Origin: Streptomyces sp. NBC_00190
GTDB lineage: Bacteria > Actinomycetota > Actinomycetes > Streptomycetales > Streptomycetaceae
Assembly (NCBI RefSeq): GCF_036203305.1
Contig: NZ_CP108131.1
Location: 4,402,001-4,466,000 of the forward strand
Length of the DNA: 64,000 nucleotides
Reading direction: 5' to 3'
The notes under the pieces: model-generated
What the model was told of the DNA's origin: nothing
Seen by the model: the letters and a program-made list of their open reading frames with translations, nothing else
Databases searched by the model: none
Program-made: the position numbers and the translations under genes
In this document: positions 33,018 through 40,768 of the stretch, piece by piece
Numbering within the stretch: the stretch's first letter is position 1
How the letters are laid out: the number at the start of each line of letters is the position of its first letter

Positions 33018-33413
33018 ATGTCACCAGGGCACACGGCGATAACCACCCCCGTGGTGAGCTGCGACGACGACTGCGGCATCCGCGACGTCCTCGACCGGCT
33101 CGGCGACAAGTGGTCCGTCCTCGTCGTCGTCCAGCTCGCGGCCGGGGTCCACCGGTTCAAGGAACTCCAGCGCGCGGTCGACGGCGTCTCGCAGCGGATG
33201 CTCACCCTCACCGTGCGCCGGCTGGAGCGCGACGGCCTGGTCACCCGGACCGTGCACCCCACGGTGCCCCCGCAGGTCGAGTACGAGCTGACCGAGCTCG
33301 GCCACAGCCTGACCGTCCTGGTCAAGGGCCTCGCCGAGTGGTCGCTCGCGCACCGCCCGCGGATCGAGGCCGCCCGCCGGGAATGGGACGCGAAGGCGGA
33401 CATGCCAAGCTGA
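33018..33413 (+). CDS. HxlR-family transcriptional regulator
   Basis: A 131-residue winged-helix regulator: CDDDCGIRDVLDRLGDKWSVLVVVQLAAGVHRFKELQRAVDGVSQRMLTLTVRRLERDGLVTRTVHPTVPPQVEYELTELGHSL is the HxlR domain almost in full. Cys15 and Cys19 precede the helix, and a cysteine in this position is redox-sensing in several relatives. The start ATG 33018 is preceded by a strong AAGGAGG. Divergent from the NmrA-like oxidoreductase, its likely target. Confidence 0.92.
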   Translation: MSPGHTAITTPVVSCDDDCGIRDVLDRLGDKWSVLVVVQLAAGVHRFKELQRAVDGVSQRMLTLTVRRLERDGLVTRTVHPTVPPQVEYELTELGHSLTVLVKGLAEWSLAHRPRIEAARREWDAKADMPS

Positions 33414-33418
33414 GGGGT

Positions 33419-34597
33419 GTGAGAGACCTTGCCGAGACCGTCGACCGAGCCTTCGCCGCCGCCCTCTACGCCCAGGACGACACCGGGCTGGACACCGGGG
33501 CCTCGCTGCTCGCCGCCGAGCCGGCGCGGTGGGGCGCGGTCGGGCGGGAGCTGCTGGCGCGCGGGGAGGCGTACGTACGGCAGGGCTGGGAGCGGGGCTG
33601 GCAGCCGGCCGACGTGCTCCGGCTGGTCCGCCGGGACCTCGAAGAGCGGCACCTGAGGATCACCGGGGACCTGATCGCCGCCGAAGCGCGCAGGTACGCC
33701 CGTCTCCCGCAGCGGTGGAGCGAGGCCGAGGTGTGGTGGACGAGCGACGGGGAGTACGCCGACCAGCTCGCGCGCCGCGAGAAGGCGGACCGGTTCACGC
33801 TGGCCACCGCCTTCCTGGAGGTGTTCCGGCTGCTGGTGCGGCTGCCCTCGATCGAACCGGTGGGCCCGCTGCCCGGTGACCCGGCGGACGCCCTCGCCGA
33901 ACACGCCCACATCGAGCCGCGGATGCTCGGCCGCATCCGGGCGCTGCTGGCGAAGGCCGAGGCCACCACCTTTCCGGAGGAGGCGGAGGCGCTGAGCGCC
34001 AAGGCCCAGGAGCTGATGGCCCGGCACACCGTGGACGAGGCGCTGCTGGCGGCGCGCGGCGGGGCTCCCGCGCAGGTCCCGGGGGCCTGCCGGATCGGGG
34101 TGGAGCCGCCGTACGAGGAAGCCAAGGCGGTACTGCTCGACGCGGTGGCCACCGCCAACCGCTGCCGGGCGGTGTGGAACAGCGGCTTCGAGTTCTCGAC
34201 GGTGGTCGGCTTCGAGAGCGACCTGGAGGCGGTGGAGCTGCTGTACACCTCGCTGCTCGTGCAGGGCACGGCGGCGATGACCCGGGCGGAGGCCGCGCAG
34301 CGCGCCGGGGGACGCAAGCGGACCAAGACGTTCCGGCAGTCCTTCCTGCTCGCGTACGCCAGCCGGCTCGGGCGGCGGCTCGCCGAGACCGCCGAGCACG
34401 CGGTGAGCGAGGCTCCCGACAACCTGCCCGCCCTAGTGGCCCGCGACGTCGCCGTCACCTCGCGGGCGGAGGAGATGTTCCCGCAGACCACGACGACCCG
34501 GCTGCGCGGGGCGACCGATCTCGCGGGCTGGGAGGACGGCACGGCGGCCGCGGACGCCGCGCACGTGGGCGGCCGGAGCAAACCGCTGCCGAGGTAA
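33419..34597 (+). CDS. DUF2786 domain protein
   Basis: A 392-residue soluble protein of unknown function. The DUF2786 motif is RMLGRIRALLAKAEATTFPEEAEALSAKAQELMARHTVDEALLAA (about 168-212). N-terminal residues (GRELLARGEAYVRQGWERGWQPADVLRLVRRDL) and the C-terminal section with GGRKRTKTFRQSFLLAYASRLGRRL are also typical for the family. I start at GTG 33419, since GAGGGG overlapping the HxlR stop (TGA 33411-33413) gives a good ribosome binding site and suggests coupled translation. No catalytic motif is visible. Confidence 0.85.
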   Translation: MRDLAETVDRAFAAALYAQDDTGLDTGASLLAAEPARWGAVGRELLARGEAYVRQGWERGWQPADVLRLVRRDLEERHLRITGDLIAAEARRYARLPQRWSEAEVWWTSDGEYADQLARREKADRFTLATAFLEVFRLLVRLPSIEPVGPLPGDPADALAEHAHIEPRMLGRIRALLAKAEATTFPEEAEALSAKAQELMARHTVDEALLAARGGAPAQVPGACRIGVEPPYEEAKAVLLDAVATANRCRAVWNSGFEFSTVVGFESDLEAVELLYTSLLVQGTAAMTRAEAAQRAGGRKRTKTFRQSFLLAYASRLGRRLAETAEHAVSEAPDNLPALVARDVAVTSRAEEMFPQTTTTRLRGATDLAGWEDGTAAADAAHVGGRSKPLPR

Positions 34598-34709
34598 CCG
34601 GGGCGCCCCGCCCCCGGTGGCGGCGTAGCCATCCCGCACCCCGCACCCGCACTCCGTACCCACAGGGGCGAACGCGGCGCACCGGGGCAAAACGGATACG
34701 CTCGGCCCC

Positions 34710-36755
34710 ATGAGCTGGCTCCGGGCGCTGAAGGACACCGCCCGGTCGGGCATGACGGTCGAGCGGACCCCGCTGGAGCCCCTCCTCGCCCTGCGCGCGG
34801 CCGTGGGGCTCGCCGTCGTCATCGGGGCCGGGCTCGCCCTGTCGGGGCCCGGCGTGGCGGTCAGCTCCGCCTTCGGGGCCTTCATGGCCGCCATCGCGAC
34901 CCTCCAGAAGAGCTGGCGTCCGCGGCCCGACCTCGCCCTCGCCTCCGGGCTGACCCTGGCCGTGTCCACCTTCGTCGGCTACGCCGTCGGGTCTTCCCAC
35001 ACCGGCCTCTTCCTGGCGCTGCTGGCCGCCTGGGCCTTCGCGGCCGGGATGATGTGGGCGGCAGGGCCCACCGCCGGGATCATCGCCTCCGGGAACGTCG
35101 CGATCATGCTGGTGACCGTCACCCTGCCGACCTCCGTGCCGCAGGCCGCCGGACAGGCCGCGATGATCGCCGCCGGCGGGATGGTGCAGGCGCTGCTCAT
35201 CGTGCTCTTCCCCGTCCGCCGCTGGGGCGCCCACCGCGACGCCCTCGCCGACGCCCTCGCCGCCGAGGCCGACTACGCCCGCCGGCTGCGGCAGGACCCC
35301 GTCGCGCCCTTCGATCCGCAGCCGCTGATGAAGGCCCGGGACGCCGCCACCGTGACCGTGCGCCAGGCCCGGCGGCGTCCGGCCGAGCTGCACGGGGCGC
35401 GGGGGCTCGCGGAGAGGATCCGGCCGGTGCTGGCCTCTCTCGCCGATCCGGCCGTCGGCGCACCCGCCGCGGGCCCGGCGCGGGACCGGGTGCGCGAACT
35501 GCTCGCCGCCGCCGGGGCGGTCCTGGACGCCGCCGCGGACGCGATCCGGCACGGGGATCCCGTCCGCCTCCCCGCACCGGACCTGGCGGTCCTGAAGTCC
35601 CCCGACACGGCGGATCTGCTCACCGGCGCGCCGCTGCGGGCCGCGCGCCGGCTCGCCGCCCTCCTGGACGACGTACTGGAGACGGCCGAGCCGGGATCCG
35701 GGCGCACCGCCGATCCCGGGGAGTCGATGCTGCGGCCCACCCTGCCGGGGCTGGTGCCGCTGGGGTGGAAGGCCGTACGCGCCGAACTGCGCTCCGGGTC
35801 ACCGGTCCTGCGGCACGCCGTGCGCCTGACCGCCGTGGTCTGCGCGGGCTCCCTCATCGGCCAGGCGCTGCCGTTCGGGCACGCCTACTGGGCTCCGATG
35901 GCCTCCGTGATGGTCATGCGGCCGGACTTCTCCCAGACGTATTCGCGGGCCGTCGCCCGCTTCGCCGGCACCCTCGTCGGGGTCGCCGTCGCCACCGGGA
36001 TCGTGCAGCTGACGCAGCCGGGGACGTACCTGTCGGGCTTCCTCGCCGTGGTGAGCGCGGGCCTGATGTACGGCCTGATGCGGACCGGGTACGCCGTCGC
36101 GCAGGTCTTCGTCTCCGCCTACGTCGTCTTCCTGCTCGGCATGGGCGGCGCCCGCTGGGACCAGACCGTGCCCGACCGGGTGGCCCTCACGCTGCTCGGC
36201 GGACTGCTCGCGATGATCGGCTACGCCGTCTACCCGGCCTGGGAGACCCCGCGGCTGCGGACCCGCCTCGCCGACTGGCTCGCCGCCTCGGGGCGGTACG
36301 GGGCCGCCGTGCTCGCCCAGTACGCCGACCCGGCCGGGGCCCGGCGCGCCGACGTCCGCGAGGCGCTGCTGGCCGTCCGCGACGCCCGGGTGGCCTGGCA
36401 GGACGCGCTCGACCGGGCCGCCGGGGAGCCGGTGCGGCACCGGGGGCTGTCGCGGGCCGCCGCCGACGACGCGGGCGACGCCCTGGCCGGGCTGGGCCGG
36501 TGCGTGATGCTCCTGGAGGCCCATCTCCCGGACCGCGCGCACCCGCCGGTGCCCGGCGCGGCCGAGCTGGCAGGCGCGCTGCGCACCGCCACCGAGGCGG
36601 GCGCGAAGGCGGTGCGCGAGCGCAGGGTCCCGCGGTGGGACGAGGTCGGGGCGGTAGTGACGGAGTGGGACGTGCCCGGGGCGGGGGTGCTCCGCGGGGC
36701 CGCCGAGCAGCTCCTGGACTCGCTGGACGAGGTGTCGAACGCCCTTCGCCCGTAA
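34710..36755 (+). CDS. FUSC-family inner-membrane protein (putative aromatic acid exporter)
   Basis: A 681-residue membrane protein with two membrane blocks: about residues 28-165 (RAAVGLAVVIGAGLALSG...AAGGMVQALLIVLFPV) and about 365-505 (LRHAVRLTAVVCAGSLIGQAL, GHAYWAPMASVMVMRPDFSQTYSRAVARFAGTLVGVAVATGI). The second contains the YWAPM...RPDFxxTxxRxxxRxxGTxxG signature of FUSC proteins (fusaric acid resistance/AaeB-like). Soluble helical parts lie between and after. Export of aromatic carboxylic acids is the family's known role; the actual substrate is not evident. Confidence 0.88.
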   Translation: MSWLRALKDTARSGMTVERTPLEPLLALRAAVGLAVVIGAGLALSGPGVAVSSAFGAFMAAIATLQKSWRPRPDLALASGLTLAVSTFVGYAVGSSHTGLFLALLAAWAFAAGMMWAAGPTAGIIASGNVAIMLVTVTLPTSVPQAAGQAAMIAAGGMVQALLIVLFPVRRWGAHRDALADALAAEADYARRLRQDPVAPFDPQPLMKARDAATVTVRQARRRPAELHGARGLAERIRPVLASLADPAVGAPAAGPARDRVRELLAAAGAVLDAAADAIRHGDPVRLPAPDLAVLKSPDTADLLTGAPLRAARRLAALLDDVLETAEPGSGRTADPGESMLRPTLPGLVPLGWKAVRAELRSGSPVLRHAVRLTAVVCAGSLIGQALPFGHAYWAPMASVMVMRPDFSQTYSRAVARFAGTLVGVAVATGIVQLTQPGTYLSGFLAVVSAGLMYGLMRTGYAVAQVFVSAYVVFLLGMGGARWDQTVPDRVALTLLGGLLAMIGYAVYPAWETPRLRTRLADWLAASGRYGAAVLAQYADPAGARRADVREALLAVRDARVAWQDALDRAAGEPVRHRGLSRAAADDAGDALAGLGRCVMLLEAHLPDRAHPPVPGAAELAGALRTATEAGAKAVRERRVPRWDEVGAVVTEWDVPGAGVLRGAAEQLLDSLDEVSNALRP

Positions 36756-36788
36756 GGATGATCCGTATCTGTGATCAGGGAAGCACCC

Positions 36789-36813
36789 CGCGTGCACGTG
36801 CATCTGCCCATGC
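36789..36813 (+). promoter_or_regulatory. Operator-like site 1 (TGCACGTGCA) upstream of DUF397 gene
   Basis: Palindrome TGCACGTGCA at 36793-36802 inside a 25-base segment that recurs in inverted orientation at 37888-37912 with a single mismatch. A -10-like TATGAT at 36833-36838 lies downstream, so the site would overlap the -35 region of the DUF397 promoter. Confidence 0.6.
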
Positions 36814-36875
36814 ATGCGCTTGTGAACACAGCTATGATCCAGTGCAGTTGACATCTGCACTATCGGGGGCTTCCT

Positions 36876-37121
36876 GTGGACCACGCGTACAACGGGATGG
36901 CAGCTGCAGAACTCGCTTCCTTGTTTGAGCTGACGTGGCAGAAGAGCAGACACAGCAACTCGCAGGGATCCTGCGTGGAGTTCGCGAAGCTGCCCGGCGG
37001 CGACGTCGCCATGCGCAATTCACGCTTTCCGGACGGTCCGGCGCTCGTCTATACGCCGGCGGAGATAGAGGCCCTGCTCCTGGGCGTCAAGGACGGCGAG
37101 TTCGATCACCTGATCGGCTGA
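36876..37121 (+). CDS. DUF397 domain protein (WhiJ-associated)
   Basis: An 81-residue protein from GTG 36876: LTWQKSRHSNSQGSCVEFAKLPGGDVAMRNSRFPDGPALVYTPAEIEALLLGVKDGEFDHLI. It is a textbook DUF397 domain (WxKSxxSxxxGxCVEVA...VRDSK). Such proteins are encoded next to WhiJ-like XRE regulators in Streptomyces and are thought to counteract or tune them. Here the XRE gene lies 1 kb downstream, with an anti-sigma-type ATPase between. An imperfect GTGCAG/CTGCAC palindrome (36842-36860) precedes the gene. Confidence 0.9.
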   Translation: MDHAYNGMAAAELASLFELTWQKSRHSNSQGSCVEFAKLPGGDVAMRNSRFPDGPALVYTPAEIEALLLGVKDGEFDHLIG

Positions 37122-37145
37122 CGGAACAGCGCACCCAATCAAGCC

Positions 37146-37157
37146 GTGCACGTGCAC
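37146..37157. promoter_or_regulatory. Operator-like site 2 (GTGCACGTGCAC)
   Basis: A perfect 12-base palindrome between the convergent DUF397 and ATPase genes, sharing the TGCACGTGCA core of sites 1 and 3 and directly abutting the terminator hairpin. Confidence 0.5.
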
Positions 37158-37193
37158 TGGCCGGGAATGATCATTGCGATCAGTCCCGGCCAG
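37157..37193. terminator. Bidirectional hairpin between convergent genes
   Basis: A perfect 10-bp stem, CTGGCCGGGA (37157-37166) with TCCCGGCCAG (37184-37193) around a 17-base loop; T-tail is weak. Likely terminates both the DUF397 and the ATPase transcripts. Confidence 0.65.
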
Positions 37194-37236
37194 TTGTCGT
37201 GATTCACCTGTGTGAATCGGCTGCTGGAGCGGCCGT

Positions 37237-37755
37237 TCAGTCCTGCCGGTCCGGAAGCAGGAAGAGCGCCCAGACCACCTTGCCGGTCAGCCGTCCCGCG
37301 AGCGGGTGCCATCCCCAGCTGTCGCTGTACGCGTCCACCAGGAACAGCCCGCGCCCGGACTCCAGGTCGAAGTTCTCCGCCGTCCGCTCGGGGGAGAAGG
37401 AACCCCCGGGCCGGTCCTCGCTGGGATCGCGCACCGCGCACACCAGCCGGGTGCTCCACCGCATCAGGTGCAGCCGTACCGGCGGCTCCGACTCACCGCC
37501 CGCACCCCGCGATTCCTCAGGCAGGGCATGGCGAAGCGCGTTGGTGACGAGCTCGGAGACGACCAGCGACACGTCGTCGAAGCGTTCTTCGAGACCCCAC
37601 TGGGTCAGTGTCGACCGGCAGAAGGAGCGGGCGCCCCGCACCGCTTCGAGCCGTGCGGGCAGAGCACAGGAGGCGGACCCGGAGACGGCCGTGGGGTCGA
37701 CCGGGGGAAGCCCCTGCCGTAACGGCTCGAGCATGGTCGATCCATTCGTCCCCAT
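37237..37755 (-). CDS. Anti-sigma-type ATP-binding protein (HATPase_c)
   Basis: A 172-residue GHKL-fold protein: RFDDVSLVVSELVTNALRHA is the N-box with Glu and Asn, VRLHLMRWSTRLVCAVRDPS the D-box/G1 strand, and ESGRGLFLVDAYSDSWGW the G-box, as in RsbW/SpoIIAB-like proteins of Streptomyces. It may act as anti-sigma kinase or as a partner of the WhiJ-like regulator encoded divergently. I start at ATG 37755 with GGGAG eight bases upstream; GTG 37764 is an alternative. It is part of the trio bracketed by TGCACGTGCA palindromes. Confidence 0.88.
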   Translation of the reverse strand: MGTNGSTMLEPLRQGLPPVDPTAVSGSASCALPARLEAVRGARSFCRSTLTQWGLEERFDDVSLVVSELVTNALRHALPEESRGAGGESEPPVRLHLMRWSTRLVCAVRDPSEDRPGGSFSPERTAENFDLESGRGLFLVDAYSDSWGWHPLAGRLTGKVVWALFLLPDRQD

Positions 37756-37764
37756 GCGAGGCAC

Positions 37765-38113
37765 TCCCGGGATTCGCGGGCGGAGCGGTCAACTCCGTCC
37801 AGAAAGAACTGCGGGGTGGGTCCGCGGCGCCGGCGCGAAGTGCACGCAGGTGCGCGGGGACCATCGTTCCGAATGGCGGAGCCGGATGCAAGGGCAGATG
37901 CACGTGCACGCGCCGGACCTGTCCACTCCCGTGATGGTTCTTGCTCATTTCTTCCTACGCATGCTGACGGACTTCTTTTCTGGGAGCCAGGATTCCGTTA
38001 CAGAACGAGTACGGACCGATGCGTTTTGGTGGCAGACTGCGGCCCTGGGGTACGGGGGTCCCTGGACGCGCACACACCACGCGCACGCCATTGCGATGGG
38101 GAGGGCAGTACTA
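37765..38113. other. Divergent regulatory region of ATPase and XRE genes
   Basis: About 350 bases separate the divergent starts. It contains operator-like site 3 and the promoters of both genes. An open frame runs through it but has no coding-like composition or homology that I can see. Confidence 0.5.
37888..37912 (-). promoter_or_regulatory. Operator-like site 3 (inverted copy of site 1)
   Basis: The 25-base reverse complement of site 1 with one mismatch; palindrome core TGCACGTGCA at 37899-37908. It lies 132 bases before the ATPase start and about 200 bases before the XRE start, so it could control either. Confidence 0.6.
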
Positions 38114-38974
38114 GTGGCCGCAGAAGCGAGCGGTTCTGTGGTGCGCCGCATCCTCCTGGGCTCACAGCTCAGGCGACTCCGAGAATCCCGCGGCATCACC
38201 CGTGAGGCGGCCGGCTACTCGATCCGCGCATCCGAATCGAAGATCAGCCGCTTGGAGTTGGGAAGGGTGAGCTTCAAGGCCAGGGACGTGGAGGACCTCC
38301 TCACGCTCTATGGAGTAACGGACACCGCCGAGCGCGAGTCCCTGCTGGGACTGGTCCGGGAGGCCAACGCGACCGGCTGGTGGCACAGTTACGGCGACGT
38401 GCTGCCCGGGTGGTTCCAGACGTACATCGGTCTGGAGGGCGCCGCCTCGCTCATCCGGATCTACGAAGTCCAGTTCGTCCACGGCCTGTTGCAGACCGAG
38501 GCCTACGCCCACGCCGTCGTCAAGCGCGGCATGCCCGGAGCCACCGCCGCCGAGATCGACCGCCGCGTCGCGCTGCGCCTGGAGCGGCAGAAGGTCCTCG
38601 TCTCCGAGAACGCGCCGGTCTTCCACGCCGTCCTCGACGAGGCCGCGCTGCGCCGTCCGTACGGCGACCGCGACGTCATGCGGGGCCAGCTGGAGCACCT
38701 CATCGAGGTCTCCCAGCGCCCCAACGTGCAGCTCCAGGTGATGCCCTTCTCCTTCGGCGGCCACGCGGGCGAAAGCGGAGCCTTCACCTTGCTGCGTTTC
38801 CCCGAGTCGGACCTCCAGGACATCGTCTATCTGGAACAGCTCACCAGTGCCCTCTACCTGGACAAGGACGAGGAAGTGGGGCAGTACAGCCGGGCGATGG
38901 AGCGACTCCAGACCGACTGCCCGGACGCGGACCGGACCCGGGATCTTCTTCGTGGCCTGCTCCAACTGTCTTGA
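38114..38974 (+). CDS. WhiJ-like XRE regulator with DUF5753 domain
   Basis: A 286-residue regulator. HTH_XRE at about 12-70 (GSQLRRLRESRGITREAAGYSIRASESKISRLELGRVSFKARDVEDLLTLYG), then DUF5753 with the signature EVQFVHGLLQTEAYAHAVVKRGMPGATAAEIDRRVALRLERQKVL, FHAVLDEAALRRPYG and LQVMPFSFGGHAGESGAFTLLRFPE. This is the WhiJ class of developmental regulators, which pair with DUF397 proteins. I choose GTG 38114, since GGGGAGGG lies about eight bases upstream; ATG 38096 is in frame but sits on that ribosome binding site. It probably recognises the TGCACGTGCA sites around the trio. Confidence 0.9.
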   Translation: MAAEASGSVVRRILLGSQLRRLRESRGITREAAGYSIRASESKISRLELGRVSFKARDVEDLLTLYGVTDTAERESLLGLVREANATGWWHSYGDVLPGWFQTYIGLEGAASLIRIYEVQFVHGLLQTEAYAHAVVKRGMPGATAAEIDRRVALRLERQKVLVSENAPVFHAVLDEAALRRPYGDRDVMRGQLEHLIEVSQRPNVQLQVMPFSFGGHAGESGAFTLLRFPESDLQDIVYLEQLTSALYLDKDEEVGQYSRAMERLQTDCPDADRTRDLLRGLLQLS

Positions 38975-39009
38975 TTCGCACGTAGTATGACGTCTGATCA
39001 GTGCTTGAG

Positions 39010-39021
39010 GACCGATCGGTC
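39010..39021. promoter_or_regulatory. Palindrome upstream of aldehyde dehydrogenase
   Basis: A perfect 12-base palindrome GACCGATCGGTC, 42 bases before the dehydrogenase start, in the style of a TetR- or MarR-type operator. No candidate regulator gene is adjacent. Confidence 0.4.
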
Positions 39022-39063
39022 TCCGGTGCAGCGCACGGGTGCGCGCTCGCAGTAAGGGATGGC

Positions 39064-40521
39064 ATGTCCATATTCAGCGATCTCGCTCACCAGTACATCG
39101 ACGGTGAATGGCTGGCCGGCAACGGTTCGTGGGACATCATCGACGTCAACCCGTACGACGGGGAGAAGCTCGCCGCCATCACCGTGGCCACCGTCGAGCA
39201 GGTGGACCAGGCCTACCGCGGAGCCGAGCGCGCACAGCGGGAATGGGCCGCCACCAGCCCGTACAGCAGACGCGCGGTCCTGGAGCGCGCCCTGCGGATC
39301 ACCGAGGAGCGCGAGAAGGAGATCATCGAGGCGATGATCGACGAGCTCGGCGGGACCCGTCCCAAGGCCGAGTACGAGGTCTACCTCGCCCAGGAGTTCC
39401 TGCGCGAGGCGATCCAGCTGGCCGTCCGCCCCGAGGGCCGCATCCTGGTCTCGCCGGTCGAGGGCAAGGAGAACCGGGTCCAGCGCCTCCCGGTCGGCGT
39501 GATCACCGTGATCAGCCCGTTCAACTTCCCCTTCCTGGTCACCCTGAAGTCGGTCGCCCCGGCGCTGGCGCTGGGCAACGCGGTGGTGATCAAGCCCAAC
39601 CAGAACGCACCCGTGGTCGGCGGCGGGGTCATCGCCAAGATCTTCGAGGACGCGGGACTGCCGGCCGGCCTGCTCAACGTCCTGGTCACCGACATAGCCG
39701 AGATAGGCGACGCGCTCCTGACTCACCCCGTCCCCAAGGTCATCTCCTTCGCGGGCTCGGACCGGGTCGGCCGGCACGTCGGGGCGGTCGCCGCCCGCCA
39801 CTTCAAGCGCACGGTCCTGGAGCTCAGCGGCAACAGCGCGCTCGTCGTCCTCGACGACGCCGACCTCGACTACGCGGTGGACGCGGCCGTCTTCAGCCGC
39901 TTCGTCTACCAGGGCCAGGTCTGTATGGCCGCCAACCGGATCCTGGTCGACGCCTCCGTCGCCGAGGAGTTCACCGAGAAGTTCGTCGCCCGCGTGCGGA
40001 CGCTGAAGACGGGCGACCCGCACGAGGCCGACACCCACATCGGCCCGCTGATCAACTCCTTCCAGGCCGACGCCCTGACCGCACTGGTGGACCAAGCCGT
40101 GGAATCCGGCGCGCACGCACTCGTACGGGGGGCTACGCGCGGCAACCTCGTCGAGCCGACCGTCCTGACCGGTCTGCCCGAGGACTCCCCGCTGCTGGGC
40201 CAGGAGATCTTCGGCCCGGTGGCGCTGCTGGTGGTCTTCGACGGCGAGGACGAGGCCGTACGGCTGACCAACGCGACCCCGTACGGGCTCAGCGGCGCCG
40301 TGCACACCCGGGACGTGGAGCGAGGCGTCCGCTTCGCGCAGCGGATCGAGACGGGGATGATCCACGTCAACGACTCCACCATCGGGGACGAGCCGCTGGC
40401 CGCCTTCGGCGGCGAGAAGGCCTCGGGCCTGGGCCGCCTCAACGGCGAGGCCACCATCGAGGCCTTCACCACGCAGAAGTGGATCTCCGTCCAGCACGGC
40501 CGGACGCGCTTCCCGTTCTAG
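39064..40521 (+). CDS. NAD(P)-dependent aldehyde dehydrogenase (benzaldehyde dehydrogenase-like)
   Basis: A 485-residue member of the ALDH superfamily, cytoplasmic, oxidising an aldehyde to the acid. Key elements: ISPFNFPFLVTLKSVAPALALGNAVVIKPN (cofactor site), FAGSDRVGRHVG, general base Glu253 in LELSGN, nucleophile Cys287 in FVYQGQVCMAANR, and EIFGPVALLVVFDGEDEAVRLTN. The YQGQ-C-MAANR wording resembles the benzaldehyde/vanillin dehydrogenase branch, which guides the substrate guess. Start ATG 39064 with AAGGGA upstream. It stands alone on its transcript. Confidence 0.92.
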   Translation: MSIFSDLAHQYIDGEWLAGNGSWDIIDVNPYDGEKLAAITVATVEQVDQAYRGAERAQREWAATSPYSRRAVLERALRITEEREKEIIEAMIDELGGTRPKAEYEVYLAQEFLREAIQLAVRPEGRILVSPVEGKENRVQRLPVGVITVISPFNFPFLVTLKSVAPALALGNAVVIKPNQNAPVVGGGVIAKIFEDAGLPAGLLNVLVTDIAEIGDALLTHPVPKVISFAGSDRVGRHVGAVAARHFKRTVLELSGNSALVVLDDADLDYAVDAAVFSRFVYQGQVCMAANRILVDASVAEEFTEKFVARVRTLKTGDPHEADTHIGPLINSFQADALTALVDQAVESGAHALVRGATRGNLVEPTVLTGLPEDSPLLGQEIFGPVALLVVFDGEDEAVRLTNATPYGLSGAVHTRDVERGVRFAQRIETGMIHVNDSTIGDEPLAAFGGEKASGLGRLNGEATIEAFTTQKWISVQHGRTRFPF

Positions 40522-40768
40522 TCGCCGGTCGCTTCAGGGGGTGGCCTGTCGGTCAGGCCGGGTTCGCGGCGGCTGGTGCCGCGCCTCGCCGCGTTCTCGT
40601 CGGTCGCCGACGTCCCCCGGCTACCGCTGGGAGGTGCCCCCACCGCGTCGACTCCCTCCTCGGCCTTGCGATCCACGGCACCAGCCGCTGCTCCCTGGTC
40701 CGGCCTGACCGACGGGCCACCCCCTAGACTCGGCCGGGCGTACGCGGCGCCGCCCGGGGGAGAGCAAG

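Noticed and set aside
32981..34597. A longer frame joining the HxlR region to the DUF2786 protein
   Set aside because: The upstream part is antisense-like Arg/His/Pro-rich sequence overlapping the HxlR gene; the GTG at 33419 has a good ribosome binding site.
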